From assembly GCA_014526335.1 (NCBI GenBank), contig JACTAT010000045.1, positions 124,001 to 188,000 of the forward strand: DNA of 64,000 nt. Reading direction: 5' to 3'. Of this stretch, positions 21,283-35,649 are shown one piece after another. The DNA is from Chrysaora quinquecirrha (Eukaryota; Cnidaria; Scyphozoa; Semaeostomeae; Pelagiidae). The translations under genes and the position numbers were made by a program. The notes under the pieces are model-generated. The model was given only the letters and a program-made list of their open reading frames with translations. It had not been told where the DNA came from and did no database searches. Positions within the stretch are counted from its first letter, which is position 1; each line of letters opens with the position of its first letter.

Positions 21283-24200
21283 TAAGTGTAACAGACGTAT
21301 CAGGCATGATAGTTCCTACTATAGAACACCCTTACCCCTCGCATCAGTGTTACAAACGTAACAAGTGTAACAAGTGTCACAGATGTAATGGGCATGATAG
21401 TGCCTACTGTAGAACACCCCCACCCCTTGTATCAATGTAACAAGTGTAACAAGTGTAAGAGATGTAACAGGCATGATAGTGCCTACTGTAGAACAACCCC
21501 ACCCCTTGTATCAAAGTAACAAGTACAACAAGTGTAACGATGTAACAGGCATGATAGTGCCTACTGTAGAACAACCCCACCCCTTGTATCAATGTAACAA
21601 GTGTAACAAGTGTAACAGATGTAATGGGCATGATAGGGCCTACTGTAGAACACCCCCACCCCTCGTATAAGTGTAACAAGTGTAACAAGTGTAACAGATG
21701 TAATGGGCATGATAGTGCCTACTGTAGAACAACCCCACCCCTCGTATCAGTGTAACAAGTATAACAAGTGTAACAGATGTAATGGGCATGATAGTGCCTA
21801 CTGTAGAACGACCCCACCCTTCGTATCAGTGTAACAAGTGTAACAAGTGTAACAGATGTAATAGGCCTGATATTGCCTACTGTAGAAAACCCCCACCCCT
21901 CGTATCAGTGTAACAAGTGTAACAAGTGTAACAGATGTAATGGGCATGATATTGCCTACTGTAGAAAACCCCCACCCCTCGTATCAGTGTAACAAGTGTA
22001 ACAAGTGTAACAGATGTAATGGGCATGATAGTGCCTACTGTAGAACAACCCCACCCCTCGTATCAGTGTAACAAGTGTAACAAGTGTAACAGATGTAATG
22101 GGCATGATAGTGCCTACTGTAGAACAACCCCACCCCTCGTATCAGTGTAACAAGTATAACAAGTGTAACAGATGTAATGGGCATGATAGTGCCTACTGTA
22201 GAACAACCCCACCCCTCGTATCAATGTAACAAGTGTAACAAGTGTAACAGATGTAATGGGCATGATAGGGCCTACTGTAGAACACCCCCACCCCTCGTAT
22301 AAGTGTAACAAGTGTAACAAGTGTAACAGATGTAATGGGCATGATAGTGCCTACTGTAGAACACCCCCACCCCTTGTATCAATGTAACAAGTGTAACAAG
22401 TGTAACAGATGTAACAGGCATGATAGTGCCTACTGTAGAACAACCCCACCCCTTGTATCAATGTGACAAGTGTAACAAGTGTAACAAGTGTAACAGATGT
22501 AATGGCATGATAGTGCCTACTGTAGAACAACCCCACCCCTCGTTTCAGTGTAACAAGTGTAACAAATGTAACAGAAGTAACATGCATGATAGTGCCTACT
22601 GTAGAACAACCCCACCCATTGTATCAATGTGACAAGTGTAACAAGTGTAACAAGTGTAACAGATGTAACAGGCATGATAGTGCCTACTGTAGAACACCCC
22701 AACCCCTCGTATCAGCGTAACAAGTGTAACAAGTGTAACAGATGTAATGGGCATGATAGTGCCTACTGTAGAACAACCCCACGCCTCGTTTCAGTGTAAC
22801 AAGTGTAACAAATGTAACAGATGTAACTGTAGAACAACCCCACCCCTTGTATCAATGTAACAAGTTTAACAAGTGTAACAGATGTAACAGGCATGATAGT
22901 GCCTACTGTAGAACAACCCCACCCCTTGTATCAATGTGACAAGTGTAACAAGTGTAACAAGTGTAACAGATGTAATGGGCATGATAGTGCCTACTGTAGA
23001 ACAACCCCACCCCTCGTTTCAGTGTAACAAGTGTAACAAATGTAACAGATGTAACATGCATGATAGTGCCTACTGTAGAACAACCCCACCCATTGTATCA
23101 ATGTGACAAGTGTAACAAGTGTAACAAGTGTAACAGATGTAACAGGCATGATAGTGCCTACTGTAGAACACCCCAACCCCTCGTATCAGTGTAACAAGTG
23201 TAACAAGTGTAACAGATGTAATGGGCATGATAGTGCCTACTGTAGAACAACCCCACCCCTCGTTTCAGTGTAACAAGTGTAACAAATGTAACAGATGTAA
23301 CATGCATGATAGTGCCTACTGTAGAACAACCCCACCCCTTGTATCAATGTAACAAGTGTAACAAGTATAACAGATGTAACAGGCATGATAGTGCCTACTG
23401 TAGAACACCCCCAACCCTTGTATCAATGTAACAAGTGTAACAAGTGTAACAGATGTAATGGGCATGATAGTGCCTTCTGTAGAACAACCCCAACCCTCGT
23501 ATCAGTGTAACAAGTGTAACAAGTGTAACAGATGTAATAGGCATGAAAGTGCGTACTGTAGAACAACCCCACCCCTCGTATCAGTGTAACAAGTGTAACA
23601 AGTGTAACAGATGTAATGGGCATGATAGTGCCTACTGTAGAACAACCCCACCCCTTGTATCAATGTAACAAGTGTAACAAGTGTAACAGATGTAATAGGC
23701 ATGATAGTGCCTACTGTAGAACACCCCACCCCTTGTATCAGTGTAACAAGTATAACAAGTGTAACAGATGTAACAGGCATGATAGTGCCTACTGTAGAAC
23801 ACCCCCACCCCTTGTATCAATGTGACAAGTGTAACAGGTGTAACAAGTGTAACAGATTTAACAGGCATGATAGTGCCTACTGTAGAACACCCCCACCCCT
23901 CGTATCAGTGTAACAAGTATAACAAATGTAACAGATGTAATAGGCATGATAGTGCCTACTGTAGAACACCCCCACCCCTCGTATCAGTGTCACAAGTGTA
24001 ACAAGTGTAACAGATGTAATGGGCATGATAGTGCCTACTGTAGTACAGCCCCACCCCTCGTTTCAGTGTAACAAGTGTAACAAATGTAACAGATGTAACA
24101 TGCATGATAGTGCCTACTGTAGAACACCCCCACCCCTTGTATCAGTGTAACAAGTGTAACAAGTGTAACAGATGTAATGGGCATGATAGTGCCTACTGTA

Positions 24201-27200
24201 GAACAGCCCCACCCCTCGTTTCAGTGTAACAAGTGTAACAAATGTAACAGATGTAACATGCATGATAGTGCCTACTGTAGAACACCCCTACCCCTCGTAT
24301 CAGTGTAACAAGTGTAACAAGTGTAACAGATGTAATGGGAATGATAGTGCCTACTGTAGAACAGCCCCACTCCTCGTTTCAGTGTAACAAGTGTAACAAA
24401 TGTAACAGATGTAACATGCATGATAGTGCCTACTGTAGAACACCCCCACCCCTCGTTTCAGTGTAACAAGTGTAACAAATGTAAAAGATTTAACAGGCAT
24501 GATAGTGCCTACTGTAGAACACCCCCATCCCTCGTATCAGTGTAACAAGTGTAACAAGTGTAACAGATGTAATGGGCATGATAGTGCCTACTGTAGAACA
24601 GCCCCACCCCTCGTTTCAGTGTAACAAGTGTAACAAATGTAACAGATGTAACATGCATGATAGTGCCTACTGTAGAACAGCCCCACCCTTCGTTTCAGTG
24701 TAACAAGTGTAACAAATGTAACAGATGTAACATGCATGATAGTGCCTACTGTAGAACAACCCCACCCCTTGTATCAATGTAACAAGTGTAACAAGTGTAA
24801 CAGATGTAACAGGCATGATAGTGCCTACTGTAGAACAACCCCACCCCTCGTATCAATGTAACAAGTGTAACAAGTGTAACAGATGTAATGGGCATGATAG
24901 GGCCTACTGTAGAACACCCCCACCCCTCGTATAAGTGTAACAAGTGTAACAAGTGTAACAGATGTAATGGGCATGATAGTGCCTACTGTAGAACACCCCC
25001 ACCCCTCGTATCAGTGTAACAAGTGTAACAAGTGTAACAGATGTAATGGGCATGATAGTGCCTACTGTAGAACAGCCCCACCCCTTGTATCAATGTAACA
25101 AGTGTAACAGATGTAACATGCATGATAGTGCCTACTGTAGAACACCCCCACCCCTTGTATCAATATAACAAGTGTAACATATGTAACATGCATGATATTG
25201 CCTACTGTAGAACAACCCCAACCCTTGTATCAATGTAACAAGTATAACAAGTGTAACAGATGTAATGGGCATGATAGTGCCTACTGTAGAACAACCCCAC
25301 CCCTTGTATCAATGTAACAAGTGTAACAAGTGTAACAGATGTAATGGACATGATAGTGCCTACTGTAGAACACCCCCACCCCTTGTATCAATATAACAAG
25401 TGTAACAGATGTAACATGCATGATAGTGCCTACTGTAGAACAACCCCACCCCTTGTATCAGTGTAACAAGTATAACAAGTGTAACAGATGTAATGGGCAT
25501 GATTGTGCCTACTGTTGAACAACCCCACCCCTCGTATCAGTGTAACAAGTGTATCAGATGTAATAGGCATGATAGTGCCTACTGTAGAACAACCCCACCC
25601 CTCGTATCAGTGTAACAAGTGTAACAAGTGTAACAGATGTAACAGGCATGATAGTGCCTACTGTAGAACACCCCCACCCCTTGTATCAATGTAACAAGTG
25701 TAACAAGTGTAACAGATGTAACATGCATGATAGTGCCTAATGTAGAACAACCCCACCCCTTGTATCAATGTAACAAGTGTAACAAGTGTAACAGATGTAA
25801 TAGGCATTATAGTGCCTACTGTAGAACAACCCCACCCCTCGTGTTAGTGTAACAAGTGTAACAAGTGTAACAGATGTAACAGGCACGATAGTGCCTACTG
25901 TAGAACACACCCACCCCTTGTATCAATGTAACAAGTGTAACAAGTGTAACAGATGTAACAGGCACGATAGTGCCTACTGTAGAACACACCCACCCCTTGT
26001 ATCAATGTAACAAGTGTAACAAGTGTAACAGATGTAATAGGCATGATAGTGCCTACTGTAGAACAACCCCACCCCTTGTATCAATATGTAACAAGTGTAA
26101 CAAGTGTAACAGATGTAATGGGCATGATAGTGCCTACTGTAGAACAACCCCACCCCTTGTATCAATATAACACGTGTAACAAGTGTAACAAGTGTAACAA
26201 GTGTAACAGATGTAATAGGCATGATAGTGCCTACTGTAGAACAACCCCACCCCTTGTATCAATGTAACAAGTGTAACAAGTGTAACAGATGTAATAGGCA
26301 TGATAGTGCCTACTGTAGAACAACCCCACCCCTTGTATCAATATAACACGTGTAACAAGTGTAACAAGTGTAACAGATGTAATAGGCATGATAGTGCCTA
26401 CTGTAGAACAACCCCACCCCTTGTATCAATGTAACAAGTGTAACAAGTGTAACAGATGTAATGGGCATTATAGTGCCTACTGTAGAACAACCCCACCCCT
26501 CGTATCAGTGTAACAAGTGTAACAAATGTAACAGATGTAATAGGCATGATAGTGCCTACTGTAGAACAACCCCACCCCTCGTATCAGTGTAACAAGTGCA
26601 ACAAGTGTAACAGATGTAATGGGCATGATAGTGCCTACTGTAGAACAACCCCACCCCTCGTATCAGTGTAACAAGTGCAACAAGTGTAACAGATGTAATG
26701 GGCATGATAGTGCCTACTGTAGAACAACCCCACCCCTTGTATCAATGTAACAAGTGTAACAAGTGTAACAGATGTAATAGGCATGATAGTGCCTACTGTA
26801 GAACAACCCCACCCCTCGTATCAGTGTAACAAGTGTAACAAGTGTAACAGATGTAATAGGCATGATAGTGCCTACTGTAGAACAACCCCACCCCTCGTAT
26901 CAGTGTAACAAGTGTAACAAGTGTAACAGATGTAACAGGCATGATAGTGCCTACTGTAGAACAACCCCACCCCTTGTATCAATGTAACAAGTGTAACAAG
27001 TGTAACAGATGTAATGGGCATGATAGTGCCTACTGTAGAACAACCCCACCCCTCGTATCAGTGTAACAAGTGTAACAAGTGTAACAGATGTAATAGGCAT
27101 GATAGTGCCTACTGTATAACATCCCCACCCCTTGTATCAATGTAACAAGTGTAACAAGTGTAACAGATGTAATGGGCATGATAGTGCCTACTGTAGAACA

Positions 27201-30200
27201 CCCCCACCCCTTGTATCAGTGTAACAAGTATAACAAGTGCAAAAGACGTAACAGGCATGATAGTGCCTACTATAGAATACCCCCGACCATCGTATCAGTG
27301 TAACAAGTGTAACAAGTGTAACAAACGTAACAGGCATGATAGTGCCTACTGTAGAACAACCCCACCCCTCGTATCAGTGTAACAAGTGTAACAAGTGTAA
27401 CAGATGTAATAGGCATGCTAGTGCCTACTGTAGAACAACCCCACCCCTTGTATCAATGTAACAAGTGTAACAAGTGTAACAGATGTAACAGGCATGCTAG
27501 TGCCTACTGTAGAACAACCCCACCCCTTGTATCAATGTAACAAGTGTAACAAGTGTAACAGATGTAACAGGCATGATAGTGCCTACTGTAGAACACCCCC
27601 ACCCCTTGTATCAATGTAACAAGTGTAACAAGTGTAACAGATGTAACAGGCATGATAGTGCCTACTGTAGAACACCCCCACCCCTTGTATCATTGTAACA
27701 AGTGTAACAAGTGTAACAGATGTAACAGGGATGATAGTGCCTACTGTAGAACAAACCCAATCCTTGTATCAATGTAACAAGTTTAACAAGTGTAACAGAT
27801 GTAATAGGCATGATAGTGCCTACTGTAGAACAACCCCACCCCTTGTATCAATGTAACAAGTGTAACAAGTGTAACAGATGTAATGGGCATGATAGTGCCT
27901 ACTGTAGAACAACCCCACCCCTCGTATCAGTGTAACAAGTATAACAAGTGTAACAGATGTAATGGGCATGATAGTGCCTACTGTAGAACACTCCCACCCC
28001 TCGTATCAGTGTAACAAGTGTAACAAGTGTAACAGATGTAATGGGCATGATAGTGCCTACTGTAGAACAACCCCACCCCTCGTATCAATGTAACAAGCGT
28101 AACAAGTGTAACAGATGTAATGGGCATGATAGTGCCTACTGTAGAACACCCCACCCCTTGTATCAATGTAACAAGTGTAACAAGTGTAACAGATGTATTG
28201 GGCATGATAGTGCCTACTGTAGAACAACCCAACCCCTTGTATCAATGTAACAAGTGTAACAAGTGTAACAGATGTAACAAGCATGATAGTGCCTACTGTA
28301 GAACATCCCCATCCCTTGTATCAATGTAACAAGTATAACAAGTGTAACATATGTAACATGCATGATAGTGCCTACTGTAGAACACCCCCACCCCTTCTAT
28401 CAATGTAACAAGTGTAACAAGTGTAACAGATGTAATGTGCATGATAGTGCCTACCGTAGAACATCCCACCCCTTGTATCAATAGAACAAGTGTAACAAGT
28501 GTAACAGATGTAATAGGCATGATAGTGCCTACTGTAGAACAACCCCACCCCTTGTATCAATGTAACAAGTATAACAAGTGTAACAGATGTAACATGCATG
28601 ATAGTGCCTACTGTAGAACACCCCCACCCCTTGTATCAATGTAACAAGTGTAACAAGTGTAATAGATGTAATGGGCATGATAGTGCCTACCGTAGAACAC
28701 CCCCACCCCTTGTATCAATGTAACAAGTGTAACAAGTGTAACAGATGTAATGTGCATGATAGTGCCTACCGTAGAACATCCCCACCCCTTGTATCAATAG
28801 AACAAGTGTAACAGGTGTAACAGATGTAATAGGCATGACAGTGCCTACTGAAGAACAACCCCACCCCTTGTATCAATAGAACAAGTGTAACAGATGTAAC
28901 ATGCATGATAGTGCCTACTGTAGAACATCCCCACCCCTTGTATCAATGTAACAAGTGTAACAAGTGTAACAGATGTAATAGGCATGATAGTGCCTACTGT
29001 AGAACAACCCCACCCCTCGTATCAGTGTAACAAGTGCAACAAGTGTAACAGATGTAATGGGCATGATAGTGCCTACTGTAGAACACCCCCACCCCTCGTA
29101 TCAGTGTAACAAGTGTAACAAGTGTAACAGATGTAACAGGCATGATAGTGCCTACTGTAGAACACCCCTACCCCTTGTATCAATGTAACAAGTGTAACAA
29201 GTGTAACAGATGTAATAGGCATGATAGTGCCGACTGTAGAAAACCCCACCCCGTGTATCAAGTGTAACAAGTGTAACAAGTGTAACAGATGTAAATGTAA
29301 CAAGGCATGATTGTGCCTACTGTAGAACACCCCCACCCCTTGTATCAGTGTAACAAGTGTAACAAGTGTAACAGATGTAACAGGCATGATAGTGCCTACT
29401 GTAGAACACCCCCACCCCTTGTATCAGTGTAACAAGTGTAACAAGTGTAACAGATGTAATGGGCATGATAGTGCCTACTGTAGAACACCCCCACCCCTTG
29501 TATCAATGTAACAAGTGTAACAAGTGTAACAGATGTAATGGGCATGATAGTGCCTACTGTAGAACAACCCCACCCCTTGTATCAATGTAACAAGTGTAAC
29601 AAGTGTAACAGATGTAACAGGCATGATAGTGCCTACTGTAGAACACCCCACCCCTTGTATCAATGTAACAAGTGTAACAAGTGTAACAGATGTAACAGGC
29701 ATGATAGTGCCTACTGTAGAACACCCCCACCCCTTGTATCAATGTAACAAGTGTAACAAGTGTAATAGATGTAATAGGCATGATAGTGCCTACTGTAGAA
29801 CACCCCCACCCCTTGTATCAATGTAACAAGTGTAACAAGTGTAACAGATGTAACAGGCATGATAGTGCCTACTGTAGAACACCCCCACCCCTTGTATCAA
29901 TGTAACAAGTGTAACAAGTGTAACAGATGTAACATGCATGATAGTGCCTACTGTAGAACAACCCCACCCCTCGTATCAATGTAACAAGTATAACAAGTGT
30001 AACAGATGTAATGGGCATGATAGTGCCTACTGTAGAACACCCCACCCCTTGTATCAATGTAACAAGTGTAACAAGTGTAACAGATGTATTGGGCATGATA
30101 GTGCCTACTGTAGAACACCCCCACCCCTCGTATCAGTGTAACAAGTGTAACAAGTGTAACAGATGTAATGGGCATGATAGTGCCTACTGTAGAACACCCC

Positions 30201-33200
30201 CACCCCTTGTATCAATGTAACAAGTGTAACAAGTGTAACAGATGTAATGGGCATGATAGTGCCTACTGTAGAACACCCCCACCCCTCGTATCAGTGTAAC
30301 AAGTGTAACAAGTGTAACAGATGTAATGGGCATGATAGTGCCTACTGTAGAACACCCCACCCCTCGTATCAGTGTAACAAGTGTAACAAGTGTAACAGAT
30401 GTAATAGGCATGATAGTGCCTACTGTAGAACACCCCCACCCCTCGTATCAGTGTAACAAGTGTAACAAGTGTAACAGATGTAATAGGCCTGATATTGCCT
30501 ACTGTAGAACACCCCCACCCCTCGTATCAGTGTAACAAGTGTAACAAGTGTAACAGATGTAATGGGCATGATAGTGCCTACTGTAGAACACCCCCACCCC
30601 TCGTATCAGTGTAACAAGTGTAACAAGTGTAACAGATGTAATGGGCATGATAGTGCCTACTGTAGAACACCCCCACCCCTTGTATCAGTGTAACAAGTGT
30701 AACCAGTGTAACAGATGTAATGGGCATGATATTGCCTACTGTAGAACACCCCCACCCCTCGTATCAGTGTAACAAGTGTAACAAGTGTAACAGATGTAAC
30801 AGGCATGATAGTGCCTACTGTAGAACACCCCCACCCCTCGTATCAGTGTAACAAGTGTAACAAGTGTAACAGATGTAATGGGCATGATATTGCCTACTGT
30901 AGAACACCCCCACCACTTGTATCAATGTAACAAGTGTAACAAGTGTAACAGATGTAATGGGCATGATAGTGCCTACAGTAGAACACCCCCACCCCTCGTA
31001 TCAGTGTAACAAGTGTAACAAGTGTAACAGATGTAATGGGCATGATATTGCCTACTGTAGAACACCCCCACCCCTCGTATCAGTGTAACAAGTGTAACAA
31101 GTGTAACAGATGTAATAGGCATGATAGTGCCTACTGTAGAACACCCCCACCCCTCGTGTTAGTGTAACAAGTGTAACAAGTGTAACAGATGTAATAGGCC
31201 TGATATTGCCTACTGTAGAACACCCCCACCCCTCGTATCAGTGTAACAAGTGTAACAAGTGTAACAGATGTAATGGGCATGATAGTGCCTACTGTAGAAC
31301 ACCCCACCCCTCGTATCAGTGTAACAAGTGTAACAAGTGTAACAGATGTAATAGGCCTGATATTGCCTACTGTAGATCACCCCCACCCCTCGTATCAGTG
31401 TAACAAGTGTAACAAGTGTAACAGATGTAATGGGTATGATATTGCCTACTGTAGAACACCCCCACCCTTCGTATCAGTGTAACAAGTGTAACAAGTGTAA
31501 CAGATGTAATAGGCATGATAGTGCCTACTGTAGAACACCCCCACCCCTCGTGTTAGTGTAACAAGTGTAACAGATGTAATGGGCATGATATTGCCTACTG
31601 TAGAACACCCCCACCCCTCGTATCAGTGTAACAAGTGTAACAAGTGTAACAGATGTAATGGGCATGATAGTGCCTACTGTAGAACAACCCCACCCCTCGT
31701 ATCAGTGTAACAAGTGTAACAAGTGTAACAGATGTAATGGGCATGATAGTGCCTACTGTAGAACACCCCCACCCCTCGTGTTAGTGTAACAAGTGTAACA
31801 AGTGTAACAGATGTAATAGGCCTGATATTGCCTACTGTAGAACACCCCCACCCCTTGTATCAGTGTAACAAGTGTAACAAGTGTAACAGATGTAATGGGC
31901 ATGATATTGCCTACTGTAGAACACCCCCACCCCTCGTATCAGTGTAACAAGTGTAACAAGTGTAACAGATGTAATGGGCATGATAGTGCCTACTGTAGAA
32001 CACCCCAACCCCTCGTATCAGTGTAACAAGTGTAACAAGTGTAACAGATGTAATAGGCATGATAGTGCCTACTGTAGAACACCCCACCCCTCGTATCAGT
32101 GTAACAAGTGTAACAAGTGTAACAGATGTATCATGTAACAAGTGTAACATGATAGTGCCTACTGTAGAACACCCCACCCCTCGTATCAGTGTAACAAGTG
32201 TAACAAGTGTAACAGATGTAATGGGCATGATAGTGCCTACTGTAGAACACCCCACCCCTCGTATCAGTGTAACAAGTGTAACAAGTGTAACAGATGTAAT
32301 GGGCATGATAGTGCCTACTGTAGAACACCCCACCCCTCGTATCAGTGTAACAAGTCAAGTGTAACAAGTAATAGGCATGATAGTGCCTACTAACAAGTGT
32401 AACAAGTGTAACAGATGTAATAGGCATGATAGTGCCTACTGTAGAACACCCCACCCCTCGTATCAGTGTAACAAGTGTAACAAGTGTAACAGATGTAATG
32501 GGCATGATAGTGCCTACTGTAGAACAACCCCACCCCTCGTATCAGTGTAACAAGTGTAACAAGTGTAACAGATGTAATGGGCATGATAGTGCCTACTGTA
32601 GAACACCCCACCCCTCGTATCAGTGTAACAAGTGTAACAAGTGTAACAGATGTAATGGGCATGATAGTGCCTACTGTAGAACACCCCACCCCTCGTATCA
32701 GTGTAACAAGTGTAACAAGTGTAACAGATGTAATGGGCATGATAGTGCCTACTGTAGAACACCCCACCCCTCGTATCAGTGTAACAAGTGTAACAAGTGT
32801 AACAGATGTAATGGGCATGATAGTGCCTACTGTAGAATAACCCCACCCCTCGTATCAGTGTAACAAGTATAACAAGTGTAACAGATGTAATGGGCATGAT
32901 AGTGCCTACTGTAGAACACCCCACCCCTCGTATCAGTGTAACAAGTATCACAAGTGTAACAGATGTAATGGGCATGATAGTGCCTACTGTAGAACACCCC
33001 ACCCCTCGTATCAGTGTAACAAGTGTAACAAGTGTAACAGATGTAATGGGCATGATAGTGCCTACTGTAGAACACCCCACCCCTCGTATCAGTGTAACAA
33101 GTGTAACAAGTGTAACAGATGTAATGGGCATGATAGTGCCTACTGTAGAACACCCCACCCCTCGTATCAGTGTAACAAGTGTAACAAGTGTAACAGATGT

Positions 33201-34650
33201 AATGGGCATGATAGTGCCTACTGTAGAACACCCCACCCCTCGTATCAGTGTAACAAGTGTAACAAGTGTAACAGATGTAATGGGCATGATAGTGCCTACT
33301 GTAGAACACCCCACCCCTCGTATCAGTGTAACAAGTGTAACAAGTGTAACAGATGTAATGGGCATGATAGTGCCTACTGTAGAACACCCCACCCCTCGTA
33401 TCAGTGTAACAAGTGTAACAAGTGTAACAGATGTAATAGGCATGATAGTGCCTACTGTAGATCACCCCCACCCCTCGTATCAGTGTAACAAGTGTAACAA
33501 GTGTAACAGATGTAATAGGCATGATAGTGCCTACTGTAGAACACCCCCACCCCTCGTATCAGTGTAACAAGTGTAACAAGTGTAACAGATGTAATGGGCA
33601 TGATATTGCCGACTGTAGAAAACCCCCACCCCTCGTGTTAGTGTAACAAGTGTAACAAGTGTAACAGATGTAATGGGCATGATAGTGCCTACTGTAGAAC
33701 ACCCCCACCCCTCGTATCAGTGTAACAAGTGTAACAAGTGTAACAGATGTAATAGGCATGATAGTGCCTACTGTAGAACACCCCCACCCCTCGTATCAGT
33801 GTAACAAGTGTAACAAGTGTAACAGATGTAATGGGCATGATAGTGCCTACTGTAGAACAACCCCACCCTCGTATCAGTGTAACAAGTGTAACAAGTGTAA
33901 CAGATGTAATGGGCATGATAGTGCCTACTGTAGAACACCCCACCCCTCGTATCAGTGTAACAAGTGTAACAAGTGTAACAGATGTAATGGGCATGATAGT
34001 GCCTACTGTAGAACAACCCCACCCTCGTATCAGTGTAACAAGTGTAACAAGTGTAACAGATGTAATGGGCATGATAGTGCCTACTGTAGAACACCCCCAC
34101 CCCTCGTATCAGTGTAACAAGTGTAACAAGTGTAACAGATGTAATGGGCATGATAGTGCCTACTGTAGAACACCCCACCCCTCGTATCAGTGTAACAAGT
34201 GTAACAAGTGTAACAGATGTAATAGGCCTGATATTGCCTACTGTAGAACACCCCCACCCCTCGTATCAGTGTAACAAGTGTAACAAGTGTAACAGATGTA
34301 ATAGGCATGATATTGCCTACTGTAGAACACCCCCACCCCTCGTATCAGTGTAACAAGTGTAACAAGTGTAACAGATGTAATAGGCCTGATATTGCCTACT
34401 GTAGAACACCCCCACCCCTCGTATCAGTGTAACAAGTGTAACAAGTGTAACAGATGTAATAGGCCTGATATTGCCTACTGTAGAACACCCCCACCCCTCG
34501 TATCAGTGTAACAAGTGTAACAAGTGTAACAGATGTAATAGGCATGATAGTGCCTACTGTAGATCACCCCCACCCCTCGTGTTAGTGTAACAAGCCTTAC
34601 AAGTGTAACAGACGTAACAGGCATGATAGTGCCTAGTGCAGGTCACCAAT
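21283..34650. repeat. 79-bp satellite array, about 169 units
   Basis: About 13.4 kb of tandem units with no interruption by other DNA. The unit begins with four 9-bp subrepeats (TGTAACAAG twice, TGTAACAGA, TGTAATGGG). It continues with CATGATAGTGCCTACTGTAG, then AACACCCCCACCCC and TCGTATCAG. Variants alter the C-run (78, 79 or 80 bp), the TAATGGG/TAATAGG/TAACAGG/TAACATG positions and TTGTATCAATG versus CGTATCAGTG. Each unit holds two small dyads (GGCA..TGCC and CTACTGTAG). All reading frames in it, up to 309 codons, are artefacts. The outermost units at both ends are the most diverged. Confidence 0.97.
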
Positions 34651-35649
34651 ACTCCTTGTACACTTTTTTCAATAAGCAACTAGACTGTGGTTATTTATGT
34701 AAGGAGTAGAAGAACACAAAATTGCTTTACTTTTAGCTTAGTTTAATTTGTTTTTTATTTTGATAAACTGCAAAATTTGGATTTGCTCCTACTTGCACTA
34801 TTCCAAAACAAAAACTACAAACGCCCGCTTCGCGTAAGGGGCTTACATGGAGTGTTATTTGTGGCAGCAAGTGTTCCCCTTTCCAAAGTTTCATACTTTT
34901 CCTCCCATAGACTTTGCTATTTTTCGTAAGGTATCGAGTACTCAGGGGCTGTTCGCCCCCTTTAAAGTACTCACCGACCTTTAAGCGTCCTAAGCTTTGG
35001 GGGTTCAGTGCTCATTGCCGATGCTTAGCGAAGTTAACATCAAACAAGATAATCTTAATTTTCATCATCATCCTAGTGCAAAATTTTGAGCTAGAAAAGC
35101 TAATAGAGGGGAAAGCTTCATGCCAAGAACCACTTCCGTGTACTCCCACAAAGTCAACTGTTGTTTTTTACTGTTGTTATCTTTCTGTCCTCCTCATCCG
35201 AAGCCCTAACGCGGTGGGGAAAATAATAAACTACTTTCATAGCAGCTTGTGTTGTTAAGTGAATTACTGATAATGATGAGAAACTGAATTGAAAAAAAAA
35301 ACAGGCAAAATTGAATGTTAGAATTATTTAAAAACTTATAATAATGCAGCCGCTACATTCAAGAAGATGGTAGATTCAATGAGCATATCACATCATCTTC
35401 CTCAAGATTTAAAGTATAACTCTAGATAGATAATATATCATAAGATAAATGATTAAAATGATATTTACATTTGGATATAAGATATTCGTTCCAAGTAATT
35501 TTGCAAATAGCTTCCGCCTCAATCCAAATTAGAGATTAGATATTTCAGTATTGGAATAATATAATACATTTGATTAAAGACATTGAGTGGTCTTAGATAT
35601 GCTAGATATATACGTATGTCTTTCTCTGTCACGACCTCTTTCACGATCT
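34651..35649. other. No gene recognised; one strong hairpin
   Basis: Unique AT-rich flank of the satellite. A hairpin at 34936-34972 pairs gagtact with agtactc and ggggc with gcccc. A downstream region of the minus-strand gene lies near its end, but no clear poly(A) signal was seen. Confidence 0.5.

Noticed and set aside
21283..34650. Possible CRISPR-like or coding repeat array
   Set aside because: Units are tandem with no unique spacers, the setting is eukaryotic, and the frames are artefacts open on both strands at once.
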